A stretch of DNA of 42,624 nucleotides from Gammaproteobacteria bacterium (GCA_041395445.1 JAWLAO010000011.1:1-42624), one strand, 5' to 3'; counted from the stretch's first letter, positions 25,382-35,671 are shown. Numbers and translations: made by a program. The notes: generated by a model from the sequence alone, not told the origin.

Positions 25382-26424
25382 ACATTTGTTTGGATATAAG
25401 ATTCCCCAATATCTTTCATTAGAATTAACCTATGAGTGTTTCCTTTTACTTTTTTGTCCAATCTCATCAGTTCAACTAATTTTTCCGGATTAATGCTTTT
25501 AGGAATAGTGTCCTGCAATTCAAATTTAGCCATCAACGCACGAACATCATCTATCAGTCTCTGGTTCGATTTTTCCATTATAACAGATAATTCAGCTGCC
25601 ATTGCAATTCCGATTGCTACAGCTTCTCCATGAGTGTATTCCTTGTACTTAGTAAAAGTTTCGATGGCATGGGCAAAGGTATGACCTAAATTCAATAAGG
25701 CGCGAACTCCAAGCTCTTTTTCATCCTGTTGCACAATTTCGGTTTTAAATTGACAACATTGAGCAATCATTTCAGTCAAAGTTGATAAATCCTGCTGGTT
25801 AATTCTATCAGAATTTTCCTCCAGCCACTTTTTGAATTTCGGTTGATTGATGAAAGCATATTTGACAGTTTCACCTAAGCCGGATTTAAATTCTCTTGAC
25901 GGCAAAGTTTTTAAAGTTGCGGTATTGATAATGACCGCTTTAGGTTGATGAAAGGCTCCAATCAGATTTTTACCCTTTGGGTGATTGATTCCGGTTTTGC
26001 CACCAACCGATGCATCAACCTGAGCCAAAAGACTGGTTGGAATTTGGATAAAATCAACACCTCTCATCCAGCTGGCAGCAGCAAAACCCGTGATGTCACA
26101 AACCACACCACCGCCCAAACTCACCAATAAATCCGAGCGATTGAAATTTTTTTCAGCTAAAAAATCAAGAATGCCACGCCATGAATCCAAGTTTTTGTAC
26201 TCTTCTCCATCTGCCAAAATATGCGGAAAAACACCAGAACAATATTTAGATAATTCTTTGCTAACACCTTCAAGATATAAAGGAGTCACTTTATCATTGG
26301 AAATCAGAGCCACTTTACGCCCTCTTAGAATCTCCTTAACCGAAGTTAAATCGAAACAACTGTCATTAATTATTATTGGATAGCTACTTCCAGTTAAGGT
26401 GATATTTACGATTGTTGATTGCAT
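25336..26424 (-). CDS. aroB: 3-dehydroquinate synthase
   Basis: 362 residues from MQSTIVNITL at 26424; an upstream in-frame start would add 15 residues with no family match. It makes 3-dehydroquinate from DAHP with NAD and a metal. Motifs: DGEEYKNLDS, VSLGGGVVCDITGFAAASWMRG, PTSLLAQVDASVGGKTGIN and LNLGHTFAHAIE. The gene is intact, unlike the neighbouring aroK, from whose stop it lies 34 bases away. Confidence 0.96.
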   Translation of the reverse strand: MQSTIVNITLTGSSYPIIINDSCFDLTSVKEILRGRKVALISNDKVTPLYLEGVSKELSKYCSGVFPHILADGEEYKNLDSWRGILDFLAEKNFNRSDLLVSLGGGVVCDITGFAAASWMRGVDFIQIPTSLLAQVDASVGGKTGINHPKGKNLIGAFHQPKAVIINTATLKTLPSREFKSGLGETVKYAFINQPKFKKWLEENSDRINQQDLSTLTEMIAQCCQFKTEIVQQDEKELGVRALLNLGHTFAHAIETFTKYKEYTHGEAVAIGIAMAAELSVIMEKSNQRLIDDVRALMAKFELQDTIPKSINPEKLVELMRLDKKVKGNTHRLILMKDIGESYIQTNVCEKDILQAIENCQS

Positions 26425-26458
26425 GTGACCATTATCCCCAATTCCACATCTAAAACAA

Positions 26459-26997
26459 TCACGAATCAAGCAAAGGTTTCAAATAGTGCTTCATAATGAT
26501 GGAAGCCATTCGATATGCGGATTGGTGACCGGTCTTGACTTTGACAGTTGCAATCGAGTCATATAGCGGATTACGAACCTTGGCTAAAGCCTTGAGCTTT
26601 TTTCTTCTGTCACTTCCTTGCAATAACGGCCTTTTTTTATCCTTTCGCAATCGCAACAATTGCTGATTGATATCTGTTTAAATAAATAACAACCGAACCA
26701 CTTTGCAGAATTAATAAATTTTCTCCCTCCTAACAATAATTCCACCACCGGTTGCAATGATTGAAGGAGGTGTTTTTCCAAAAAGATCAGACAGCATTGT
26801 CGTCTCACGCTTACGAAACCCCTCTTCTTGCTCAATTTCAAAATGATATTGACACTCACACCACATCTTTTCTCTAATTCCTCATCAACATCGTAGAAAT
26901 CCATCTCCAATTTATTTGCTAGAATCGACCCAACCGTGGACTTCCCTGCACCCATAGGTCCAACTAGAATGATGTGTTTATTTTTTGCGAATTCCAC
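26459..26997 (-). pseudogene. aroK: Shikimate kinase, interrupted by at least three frameshifts
   Basis: The gene phosphorylates shikimate. The N-terminus is normal: HIILVGPMGAGKSTVG (P-loop) and YDVDEELEKRCG, from a GTG at 26997. Frames then change: FEIEQEEGFRKRE and ATGGGIIVRRE, then QSGSVVIYL, then TDINQQLLRLRKDKKRPLLQ and the normal end. Each jump is mended by one extra base, two of them in runs (TTTT near 26846, AAA near 26683). All conserved parts are present, so this may be sequence error in a working gene rather than decay; aroK is normally needed for aromatic amino acids and folate. Confidence 0.85.
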
Positions 26998-27106
26998 AAA
27001 TATCCATATTCAATAAGATACAAAAGCTCAGCATGAAATTTTAACTAACTATATTGCTTTAGAAGTTTTCAGTGATAATATGTCATCTGTTTGCTTACAT
27101 TGATTT

Positions 27107-28989
27107 ATGAAACAAGATTACATTAGATATACAAGGGTTAAGAGCTATATCAGTGTTACTTCTCGTCTTTTTGCTCATGCCAATTGGCAGCTTTTTCTGG
27201 TGGCTTTGTGAGTTGATATTTTTTTTGTGATTTCAGGCTATGTCATCTCATTTATTGTTATTATTAAAAGATTATAAAGCATCTGAAACAATTTATTTGA
27301 TCGATTTTATGCTAGAAGATTGCAGACTATTACCTGCTTTGATAGTAGTTATCATTTCTACAGCAATAGCAACATTAATAATTCTACCGCCTGTAGTACA
27401 AGTTTTCATACTATGATAGTGCGATAAGTGCGATTTTCTGGTTTAGTAATATTTTATAGTTTTAGTGAAATAAACTACTTTTCGCCAATTGCAGATAAAG
27501 AACCTATATGCATACATAGTATCTTTGGGCGTTGAAGAACAGTTTTATTTATTATGGCCGTTGGTAGTATTATTTGGGCTGGCTCGTTTAAGAAAAAGAA
27601 GTTATCTTATCATTTTCATCTCAACAGTAATTGTATCATCAATTGTGTTACAGTATTATTTTACAAAAGACTCTAGCAATCTTGCTTTCTATATGATGCC
27701 AGCTAGAGCTTGGCAATTTGGCTTAGGTTGTTTAGTTGCTATTTTTCATTTTAGTAAACCGCAAAGTAATGTCTTTGACCCTAAGTCATCAGTTATGGAA
27801 CTTTCAACAATTATTGGCATAACTCTCATACTATTTACCGACTATGTTTGACTCCTCAATCCCCTTATCCAAATTGGCAGGTATTTATACCTTCATCCTT
27901 ACTACTACTTTGCCAAATTATAGTGGTAGTTATAGTGGATTTGGAAAGTTATTATCACTTAAACCTTTAGTGCTCCTCGGAAATATTTCTTATTCTTTTT
28001 ATCTTTGGCATTGATTATTTTGGTTTTTAGCGAAAAATTGCAAAAGTACTATCATTTTATGCACCCTGTTTTTGCTTTTGTCTTAACCATCCTATTGTCT
28101 ATAGCGACATATCAATTCATTGAACAACCAATTAGGAGAAGTGTGAAGATAAAGGCTAGAGCAAAACTAACTATAATTTTTTCACTACTAATTATGTTAT
28201 TAGTAGCCAGCTTGTTATATTTATTAAAAAAAGTATCTGAGAAACTTTGAGTCTGATCCCAGACAAAGTGAAATTGTAAGAGTGATGAATAAACTGCCTA
28301 TAGTTTATGATGATGGTTGTGATGACTGGTATCACTCCTCTGATTTAAAACTGTGTTTATGGAAATCTAAATTCAGAGAAAAGAGTTGTTGTTTTTGGCG
28401 ATAGCATTTCCTATTGCAATGGTTTCCTACAATTAAAGAGTATTATGAGAGAAATTCATGGAAAATAATAGTTTTTACAAAGTCAGGCTAACTGATTATT
28501 AACAGACCTTTTTTTTTATTACAGAATCAGAGCAGAATACACAAGCGTAGATTTGGAGAAATTCGGTCTTGGAAGAAATAAAGACAAAAACCCAGCTTAG
28601 TAATTATTTACAACTCAACAACATACCCATTTGGAAAAGATGATTGGATAAATGGAAGCAAAGAAATAATTGATGAATTGTTATTATTTTCAGATGAAAT
28701 TAAGATAATTGCAGGAACCCCAGAAATGAGCTTTAGTCCAATTATTTATGTTTGATGGAAGCAGATTGTTATCAAGAGTTCTCCAAAATCAGTCTGGATA
28801 TCTGTTCATGAGATGATTGAAAGTGAAACATGGGATTGGCAAAATGAAATATCAATGAGTTATAAGGATGTCGATTTTATTAATATGGAAGATATCGTTT
28901 GTCCAAAAAAGCATTGTTATGCAGTCAATGATAATACGATTGTTTTCAGAGATCATATTCATCTATCTGTCGATTTCGTAAAAAGATGA
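27107..28989 (+). pseudogene. OafA/YrhL-like acyltransferase with SGNH domain, heavily frameshifted
   Basis: Pieces in different frames line up in the right order for one protein of about 630 residues: DIQGLRAISVLLVF, VDIFFVISGYVIS, RLLPALIVVI, SLGVEEQFYLLWPL, FYMMPARAWQFGLG, LGNISYSFYLWH, then the SGNH part RVVVFGDSI, QWFPTIKEYYE and a C-terminal FRDHIHLSVDFVKR. The first half is the multi-span acyltransferase-3 domain; the second is a periplasmic SGNH hydrolase-like domain. Such enzymes O-acetylate surface polysaccharides. Many single-base indels break the frame; see the region-wide finding. Confidence 0.75.
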
Positions 28990-29209
28990 AACTTTCGGTC
29001 TGGGATAAATTCAATAAAAATAGGTAAATGCAACAATTTGTGTCAATTTATTGTAATTTTAATTATTCCATATTTTAAGAAATAGACCACACTTTTTCCT
29101 GAAAAATGTATTGTAACTAAAATTCGAGTCCGTTGAACATAAGCATTAAACGTCACTTATTATATTATTGTTTACGTTAATGTAACAAATAATTTTTTGA
29201 GGTGTCAGA

Positions 29210-29674
29210 ATGTTTGGTTCAGTTAATAAAACTACTAGTTTTACTTTAATAGAGTTGATGATTGTTATTGCAATCATTGGTATTTTAATGGCTTATGCTA
29301 TTCCTGCATACAGAGATTATGCAACCCGACAAAGAAAAGAGTGCCTTTCAATGATGAGTTCAGCGAAAGCAGCAATTTCAGAATTATGGAATACAGAAAA
29401 TAATTTGGCTGTGGTTACAAATAATGCTACAGCTTTTCTAGCTGCCGCAAATACAATTACAGGACCAAATGTTACAAGTGTTACTGTATCTGCGGGAGGT
29501 GTTGTAACTTGTTTAATAGGTGGTACGGATTCTGCTATAGTTGGCTCAAATATTATTTTGAGACCAACCCCAGGTGTGGGAAGTTTGACTTGGGTATGTA
29601 CAACCAACATCCCAGATCCAGCACACAAACCAGGGGTTGTTTGTAATGACAATAATTGTCATTTTCTTGGATAG
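29210..29674 (+). CDS. pilA: Type IV pilin, major-pilin-like (copy 1)
   Basis: 154 residues. The prepilin signature is SFTLIELMIVIAIIGILMAYAIPAYRDY after a 10-residue leader. The residue before the cut is Ser instead of the usual Gly, while the sister gene has Gly. The globular part has a disulfide-capable pair (Cys50s and C-terminal PGVVCNDNNC). Ribosome site GAGG at 29201-29204. The 220 bases upstream are AT-rich with no clear sigma54 site. It forms a tandem with a second, broken pilin, ahead of glycosylation-type genes. Confidence 0.85.
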   Translation: MFGSVNKTTSFTLIELMIVIAIIGILMAYAIPAYRDYATRQRKECLSMMSSAKAAISELWNTENNLAVVTNNATAFLAAANTITGPNVTSVTVSAGGVVTCLIGGTDSAIVGSNIILRPTPGVGSLTWVCTTNIPDPAHKPGVVCNDNNCHFLG

Positions 29675-29869
29675 ATTTTTTACAAAAGGAAAATATCGGT
29701 TGATTTTGTGGTGATGAAATTCTCAAATAGTATAAAATATACAAATGTACCTTTGTATTTGAGTGCTGAAGGATTTACTCTAACAATCAAAGGACGGAAA
29801 GAAGGTTTTTACGAGGTGACTCCAGACCCTTCTTAAAATCAAAATTATTTTTTTAGAGAGGTAAATAAA
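29675..29869. other. Non-coding gap between the two pilin genes
   Basis: No gene is seen. It holds two inverted repeats: ATACAAA/TTTGTAT near 29739-29758 and AAGAAGG/CCTTCTT near 29799-29834. Either may end the first pilin transcript or regulate the second, but neither has a proper T-tail. Confidence 0.3.
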
Positions 29870-30300
29870 ATGAAAACAACAAGGTTTTACTCTGATTGAG
29901 TTAATGATTGTTATTTAGATTATCGGTATTTTGATGGCTTATGCAATTCCTGCATATCGTGATTATTCAACTCGTACTAAAGCAGGTGAGTGCTTAGCTA
30001 TTATGGCTGGTGGAAAGGTATCCAGATGTCCTCGAGCGTTGGAGTGCTACTAACTCATTGGCTTTGATAACGAATAACGCAACTGCATTCATGAGTGCAG
30101 CAAATACTATTACTGGACCTAATGTAACGAGTGTTACTGTGTCAGCTGGTGGAGTATTAACATGCTTGATTGGTGGTACTGATCCGGATATTTCAGGTGC
30201 TAATATAGTTTTAACTCCTACGGACGCTGGAGGAAGTTTGACTTGGGCATGTACTACAACTATAGTTGATCCTGCACATAAACCAGGTGGATGTGTATAA
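29870..30300 (+). pseudogene. Type IV pilin (copy 2), frameshifted and with an in-frame stop
   Basis: GAGAGG precedes MKTT, then GFTLIELMIVI in a shifted frame, an in-frame TAG in the hydrophobic helix where copy 1 has Ala, IIGILMAYAIPAYRDYSTRTKAGECLAIM, another shift near 30020, then SATNSLALITNNATAF and the same ITGPNVTSVTVSAGG core as copy 1, ending DPAHKPGGCV. The two copies are clearly tandem paralogues. The base changes here are not all run-length errors, so true decay is possible for this copy. Confidence 0.8.
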
Positions 30301-30341
30301 ATATAGCTTAATTCAGTATTATATTTTTACTCATTGATTTT

Positions 30342-30374
30342 AAAACCCACAGATTTGTTTGTGGGTTTTTTTTA
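30342..30374 (+). terminator. Rho-independent terminator after the pilin pair
   Basis: AAAACCCACA (30342-30351) pairs with TGTGGGTTTT (30360-30369), followed by more T residues. It is a textbook terminator that ends pilin transcription before the glycosyltransferase genes. Confidence 0.85.
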
Positions 30375-30412
30375 ACTTAGTATTAACTCTAATTAGATAC
30401 AACACCAATTGT

Positions 30413-32242
30413 ATGAGATACTACATATTAGTAATTTGTACTGTATCATTAACAATATTTTCTTATTTTCCTGGACTTTTAGGGGGTTATTTGTTTGATG
30501 ATTTGCCAAACCTCAGGAATATTGAAATATATTCCAACTGAGGGTGTTGATGCACTCATAAGTGATACATATTAAGTTATGATGCCGGACCTCTGAAAAG
30601 ACCTGTTTCCACGCTTTCTTTCTTGCTCAATACTACAACTCTGACTGTAAATGCATTTTCTTTTAAGGTTTTCAACTTATTTATACATCTAATAAATGGA
30701 GTTCTACTGTATCTGGTGACATATAAAATAATTGCACTTAATACAGATAAAGAATCATTTGCCAGAAATGTGGCTTTAATAACTATGGCATTTTGGCTAC
30801 TTCATCCTTACTTTGTTTCTACAACTTTATATGTAATCCAAAGAATGGCTATGTTGCCAACCAGTTTTGTATTGCTGGGTTTGTTTTTTTATTTGAAAGG
30901 AAGAGATGAGAAGTACAAAAATAGCAAGAAGTCATATTTTTATATATTTAGGGCTATATGTTTGTACTTTCTGGCAACATTAAGCAAAGAAAACGGTATT
31001 ATACTACCGTTTTTATAGATATGCTAATTGAGTTTTTGGTTCTAAACAAAACAACTCTTTAACATGAACAAGTTGCGTAGAGGTCATATTCATTCTGCCT
31101 TTGGTTGTTATTGTACTCGGTTTTGCTATTTTGTTTAACAATATTCTCTCCGGATACTCTGAGAGACTTACACTTATAGAAAGGCTGATGACGGAACTCG
31201 CATTCTTGTTTATTATTTATATAATTTATTTTTCCCCAGCTATTTTAGAGGGTGTATTCTTTGATGGAGTTGAAATATCCAAGTCTTTAATCAATCCAAT
31301 AACAACTATTTTTTCAATTATTTTTATATTACTAATCGTATCCTCGGTATTAATAAGAAAAAATATCCACTGATAGCTTTCTCAGTTCTATTTTATTTTG
31401 TCTCACATGTTTTAGAATCCAGTTTTATTCCGCTTGAGTTGGCATTTGAGCACAGAAATTATTTGCCTGCATTGTTTATATTTCTTCCAGTTGCAATTTT
31501 CATCTATAAGAAATTAATAAATATTATTTGAACCATATTGCTGTTATTCAATTATAATCATATTGTCATCTTTAACATATAAAAGAACCAATATGTGGTC
31601 TGATACTACAGAACTAATGCTAGCAACTCAAGAAAAATATCCAAATTCTATTCGTGCTATAGATGAGATGGTTAGATATCACTATATGAACAGGAATACA
31701 AACCTCGCCATAGAGTTATTGGAGGACTCTATCAAGAGACATAGAGACATTTCTTTGAGAGTGAATCTGATTAATCTTAAATGTATGGATAGTAGCATAA
31801 AAAAAGAAGACTTCTCCCAGTTGAATAATTACATCAGACAAAATAGAGTTACAAAACATGATGCTGCATCAATTTATGGGTTGTTAGAAGTATTATACAA
31901 TGATGATTGTTCCTAATATTGGATATTACCAATGAATCTGGAGAACTTATTAAACACTCTGGATAATTCTAATGGAATTAAATTAATAAGGTCAGAAATG
32001 TAGTTAACAAATTTAAAATTCTATTTTCCCTGAAAATGAATTTGAGAAAGTTTATCCATTATTATCAATAAAGTACTTGGATGATTATGCTTTTTTTGCA
32101 GATGTTATTAATTTACCAATATTTATATAGAAAAAGAATCAGCATGATTATGCCAATTTGGTCATTTTAAAGTTAGAAGAAATGCTAAAACAATTTAGGT
32201 TTAGGTATACTGATAGGGATTATATAAATGAAGTTTGTTTAA
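30413..32242 (+). pseudogene. GT-C membrane glycosyltransferase with TPRs (TMTC-like), frameshifted
   Basis: Pieces in order: a membrane start with LFDDLPNLRNIE (acidic DD motif after TM1), GPLKRPVSTLSF, FNLFIHLINGVLLYL, FWLLHPYFVSTTLYVIQRMAMLP, LATLSKENGIILP, SSFIPLELAFEHRNYLPA, then TYKRTNMWSDTTELML and TPR-like helices to about 32240. This order matches multi-span GT-C glycosyltransferases of the TMTC/PMT type that have C-terminal TPRs and often lie beside pilin genes. It would transfer sugar from a lipid carrier to protein in the periplasm. At least five frame breaks; the exact 3' end is uncertain. Confidence 0.7.
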
Positions 32243-33087
32243 TGAAAAAAATTACCGAAAGACAGAATATATCGATAATAATTCCTGCAAAGAATGAATC
32301 ACAGGGTTTTACTTCTTTATTGCCTGATTTAGTCAAAATAAAAAAGTTTCAGAAATAATTGTTGTAACGATGGCTCTACTGATAATACAGAACCAGTTTG
32401 TCTGGAAAATAATATAAATGTAGTTAACCACCCTTACTCTAAGGGAATGGTGCGCTATTAAAACAGGTGTGAGAAATGCAAAAGGCGATGTTCTGATTTT
32501 CATGGATGCCGATGGTCAACATCGTGTTGAAGATGTTAAAAAGTTAATTGATGAATATAACTCTGGTCACTATGACATGATTGTTGGTGCCAGAGATAGT
32601 AAATCTCAGGCATCACTGACAAGATTGTTTGGCAATGGCTTGTATAATCGCATTGCATCATACATGACGGGACATAAAATTGAAGATTTAACATCTGGAT
32701 TAAGAATTGTGAATGCCAAAAAGTTTAGTTTTTGTATTTACTACCTAATGGTTTTTCTTATCCAACAACGATTACCATGGCGTTTTCAGGGCCGGATTTT
32801 CTGTTAAATATATGCCAATTTTTACACCAAAGGAAAGGTAAAGTTTCATGATCAATCTATTAAAAGATGGCTCTCGCTTTTTTCTGATAATTTTTAAAAT
32901 AGGGACTCTTTATTCTCCCTTGAAACTATTCTTCCCGGCTAGTTTGTTAACATTTATTATGGGGCTGGATATTATATTTATACCTATTTTACTGATGGCA
33001 GGTTTACCAATATGGGTGTTTTACTTTTAGCACCTCTTGATCATAATCTTCTTGATGGGGTTAATATCAGAACAATTACGAATCTAA
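32242..33087 (+). pseudogene. GT2 family glycosyltransferase (polyprenyl-phosphate type), frameshifted
   Basis: Reads MKKITERQNISIIIPAKNES, then a shifted NDGSTDNTEPV, GVRNAKGDVLIFMDADGQH (DxD-like motif), YDMIVGARDSK, DLTSGLRIVNAKKF, FSYPTTITMAF, then a C-terminal membrane part (GTLYSPLKLFFPASLLTFIMGL; YLFTDGRFTNMGVLL; FLMGLISEQLRI, stop at 33087). It is the dolichyl/undecaprenyl-phosphate sugar synthase type, and would feed the GT-C enzyme upstream. Breaks at about 32345, 32450, 32735 and 32820. The ATG overlaps a TAA of the preceding reading (TAATG). Confidence 0.75.
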
Positions 33088-33853
33088 TGCATCGCTCTGA
33101 GGAAGATGAATCAAACTTCGAAACAAAATTATAATGAATTCACCTAAAGTTGTAATAATTCTCATGGTGGCGATAATAGTAATCAAGCAAAGTAGAGTTT
33201 GTTTGACTGGAAGAAAGCAAGATAAAAACACTTTCTCTAACACCTAGCTCTCCTGGGGTTCCTGAATGATAAATCCAGCAAGCCAAGCACAATGCATAAA
33301 TAGCAATACAAGATGTTGCTACTAGATTTTGCACTTCTAACACTTGATACCAGAAAACAAATGACTCCTATACAGATAAAATACACCAAATAATAAACTT
33401 GAGAAAGCTGAATAGTTTTGACTAGCCGACGATTCCTACTATAAAAATGTAATAAAAATAAAAAATAACTGGATATTATTCCAACTCTTATGAGTATTAA
33501 TAATAATTAAAATTGAACATAATATTGCAGAAATGATCAGAGAAAACGCCTCAAAAACTGTTCTTGAATAACGATTTATGTGAAATACCGTTGTGAAGCG
33601 GATGCTTGTCTATTTACATAATGAAAAATATTCCCTGGAAGATATTTGTATATCTGACTTTTAAATAAACTGAGACAACTGCTGTATTTATTATTTCATT
33701 TTCAAGAAAGTTCAATATGCACTTCCAACTATTGGCTAGTATTAATAACAAGAATACATAAATAATTGAACAAAATAAGATGGTTAATGTAAAATGTTAC
33801 AAATGATTTTCAGAAAATATCAAAAATATGTTGGCTATTGTTATAGACAACAT
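33076..33853 (-). pseudogene. Flippase-like / LPG-synthase TM-region family protein, frameshifted
   Basis: Pieces in order on the minus strand: LFCSIIYVFLLLILANSW, QIYKYLPGNIFHYVNRQ (family signature), RYSRTVFEAFSLIISAIL, a hydrophobic middle, IYALCLACWIYHSGTPGELGVRESVFILL (PGxLGVRE signature) and ATMRIITTLGEFIIILF, stop at 33076-33078. These multi-span proteins are related to the membrane part of MprF and act with polyprenyl-phosphate glycosyltransferases. The end overlaps the convergent GT2 end by 12 bases, and the start overlaps the end of the methyltransferase gene. Confidence 0.7.
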
Positions 33854-34538
33854 TCAGTAAAAAATAAAAAGAAAAGGCAACTACAGTGTATTTGATAAAA
33901 AGAAATAGGTGCTGATTGTTGGAGATTACTTTTAATTGTGCTAATAACATAGTCCATGGTAACGGCTTTAACCTCTATTACATCATAATATTTTCCCACT
34001 GTTTGAATAAATCTTTTGTGCTCCAATGATTTAGATGTCCAGGAGTATTTCCCCAATGTCTAATATATTTTCCTCGAAGAAAGTTCAAAATACACCAAAG
34101 TGGCTCGTTGGGAACACTAAACAAATAATACTTCGCATTTAGCTCTGACATTTTTTTCAGTGCTTTATCTGAAAATCCAATGTTCCAATACTTCGCAACA
34201 AACAATTAAATCTGCTTTTTCATTTATATCGATATCATAAATACTTTTAGTATAGAAGTTAACATATTCTTTGATATTATTACTTTACAAATAAAATCCT
34301 CTTCTGATATATCAAAACTATTTACGGATTTTAACTTAATGTTATCAGTAATAAATTGTGTAACTTGTCCCTTTCCACAACCACATTCAGTCATTGAATT
34401 GATATCATTGGGATCTATTAGCTTCAACAACGAAGATATTGTATTAAAAAAGTTATTCAGCAGTTTTATTGCAATTGGATTCTTGGAAGTATATTTATCC
34501 CCTTTTAAATCACTCAGAATGTTCTTATTGGAGTCCAT
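33841..34538 (-). pseudogene. Class I SAM-dependent methyltransferase, frameshifted
   Basis: Starts MDSNKNILSDLKGDKY, with TECGCGKGQVTQFI as SAM motif I and SFDISEED as motif II. After breaks near 34290-34200 the reading continues VCCEVLEH, then GFSDKALKKMSELNAKYYLFSVPNEPLW and RGKYIRHWGNTPGHLNHWS, a block typical of methyltransferases in surface-glycan clusters. A further break near 34010 leads to VIEVKAVTMDY. It would methylate a sugar or lipid-linked intermediate, an inference from neighbours. It is co-directional and overlapping with the flippase-like gene. Confidence 0.72.
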
Positions 34539-34590
34539 CAGTTAGCCTATGTCATTTAGCTGTTAAGTTTAACACAATTAAATATGATAC

Positions 34591-35061
34591 TCACAAAAAA
34601 TCCGTCGGAGTTGCCCAGGTCCATGATGCGGATTGGATTTTGTAAACCTCATCCTCAAGAACAAAATCAACGGTAAAGCTAAGCATATCTGCTCTAAGTG
34701 TCGGTAATAAACTCAGATCAGTTATTGGTTTGCCTGCCATGGCGGCTGTGATTTGAACGGTTGCATTGGAATCATCCGCCCACTGTATATCCTTTATTAC
34801 TGAAAAAATATGCACCGTTTTGTGTCGCATGAGTTGGAGCTGAATAACTCGCTTGACGTCATCATATTTACGTCCGGAATCGTCTTGATAGTCTTTACTC
34901 ACATATTCAACAATTTCACCCAGTTTTCTCGCTTCAAATCGCTGCTCCAATCGTTCAATAGATTGTTTGAGGAGTTGGTCTTTGGTGAGTTCGGGCTCGG
35001 AAGAACAACCTATGAGAATCAAAAATAGGGAAATAGTTATTATTTGTTTTATTTTATTCAT
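34591..35061 (-). CDS. Predicted lipoprotein, unknown function
   Basis: 156 residues. The signal peptide ends in a lipobox, LILIGCSS, so Cys19 is lipidated. The rest is a helix-rich start (LLKQSIERLEQRFEARKLGEIVEYVSKDYQDD) and a strand-rich end (FTVDFVLEDEVYKIQSASW), which resembles the SnoaL/NTF2-like cone fold. It probably sits on the inner or outer membrane facing the periplasm. It is intact, which marks the right edge of the frameshift-rich zone. Confidence 0.75.
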   Translation of the reverse strand: MNKIKQIITISLFLILIGCSSEPELTKDQLLKQSIERLEQRFEARKLGEIVEYVSKDYQDDSGRKYDDVKRVIQLQLMRHKTVHIFSVIKDIQWADDSNATVQITAAMAGKPITDLSLLPTLRADMLSFTVDFVLEDEVYKIQSASWTWATPTDFL

Positions 35062-35063
35062 CG

Positions 35064-35429
35064 TTAATACAGTACCAAACCTTCAATATATTTAAAATCT
35101 TTAATGTTTAGAGTGTAAAGTTTAAAACTACCGGCTAAACAAGTGGCAGCAATTAAACTGTCTGGAATATCCAGTTGATGACTTTTTGCGTATTGCTTGA
35201 TAAGTTTAATAGATATTTTTGAAATATTGGAGTTGATATGTATCACTTTGAACTTGGAACAAAACTTTTCCAAAGTGAGTAATTCTTTTTTGTTTAATGC
35301 TCCATAATAGAGTTCCATTTCTGAAATTGAAGAAATAACAAATTGCTGGTCGCTAGAATTTAACTTTTCCAGAACTTTCAGATTGCCTTTAAGAACCTCA
35401 ATTAATACGCAAGTATCTAAAACAATCAT
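35064..35429 (-). CDS. vapC: VapC-like PIN-domain toxin
   Basis: About 121 residues from MIVLDTCVLIEVLKG at 35429; earlier in-frame starts lie within the antitoxin gene. PIN acidic residues: Asp5 in LDTCVLIE, the glutamate in SEMELYYG and the aspartates in DIPDSLIAAT. VapC toxins are Mg-dependent RNases, often cutting tRNA. The ATG overlaps the antitoxin stop by four bases, the standard vapBC arrangement. Confidence 0.9.
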   Translation of the reverse strand: MIVLDTCVLIEVLKGNLKVLEKLNSSDQQFVISSISEMELYYGALNKKELLTLEKFCSKFKVIHINSNISKISIKLIKQYAKSHQLDIPDSLIAATCLAGSFKLYTLNIKDFKYIEGLVLY

Positions 35430-35635
35430 TTCCAGGCTTCTTTTCGTATAGATTCTTTTGAAATATCTCTGTCTTTCCAAATTCCAACAAATTGAGATAA
35501 ATCATCCCTGTTGTGCTTTTGGTTTTCAACCCATTCACGCAAAGCAATAGTGATTGACTCGGTAATATTTTTCCCCTCTGTCAATCTTTTCACTTCTTCA
35601 ATTAATTCATCGGATATTAATGCTGTAACTTTCAT
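35426..35635 (-). CDS. vapB: VapB-like ribbon-helix-helix antitoxin
   Basis: 69 residues. The N-terminal KVTALISDELIEEVKRLTEGKNITESITIALREWV fits a ribbon-helix-helix of the VapB/DUF2191 type; the C-terminal tail (FVGIWKDRDISKESIRKEAWK) would wrap around the toxin. The promoter is directly upstream with only seven bases between the -10 and the ATG, so the message is probably leaderless. Confidence 0.88.
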   Translation of the reverse strand: MKVTALISDELIEEVKRLTEGKNITESITIALREWVENQKHNRDDLSQFVGIWKDRDISKESIRKEAWK

Positions 35636-35671
35636 ACGATAAATTATACGATAGCCGATTTAAAATTGCAA
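35635..35671 (-). promoter_or_regulatory. vapBC promoter with direct-repeat operator, leaderless start
   Basis: On the minus strand TTGCAA (35666-35671) is 17 bases from TATAAT (35643-35648), and the ATG begins seven bases further. TATCGTAT occurs twice, across the -10 and across the start codon, as a likely VapBC binding site. Confidence 0.65.

Noticed and set aside
26459..26659. Separate 66-residue protein
   Set aside because: It is the normal C-terminus of shikimate kinase in a shifted frame.
33140..33343. Separate 67-residue membrane protein
   Set aside because: It contains the PGxLGVRE signature and is an internal piece of the flippase-like gene, whose end continues in another frame to 33076.
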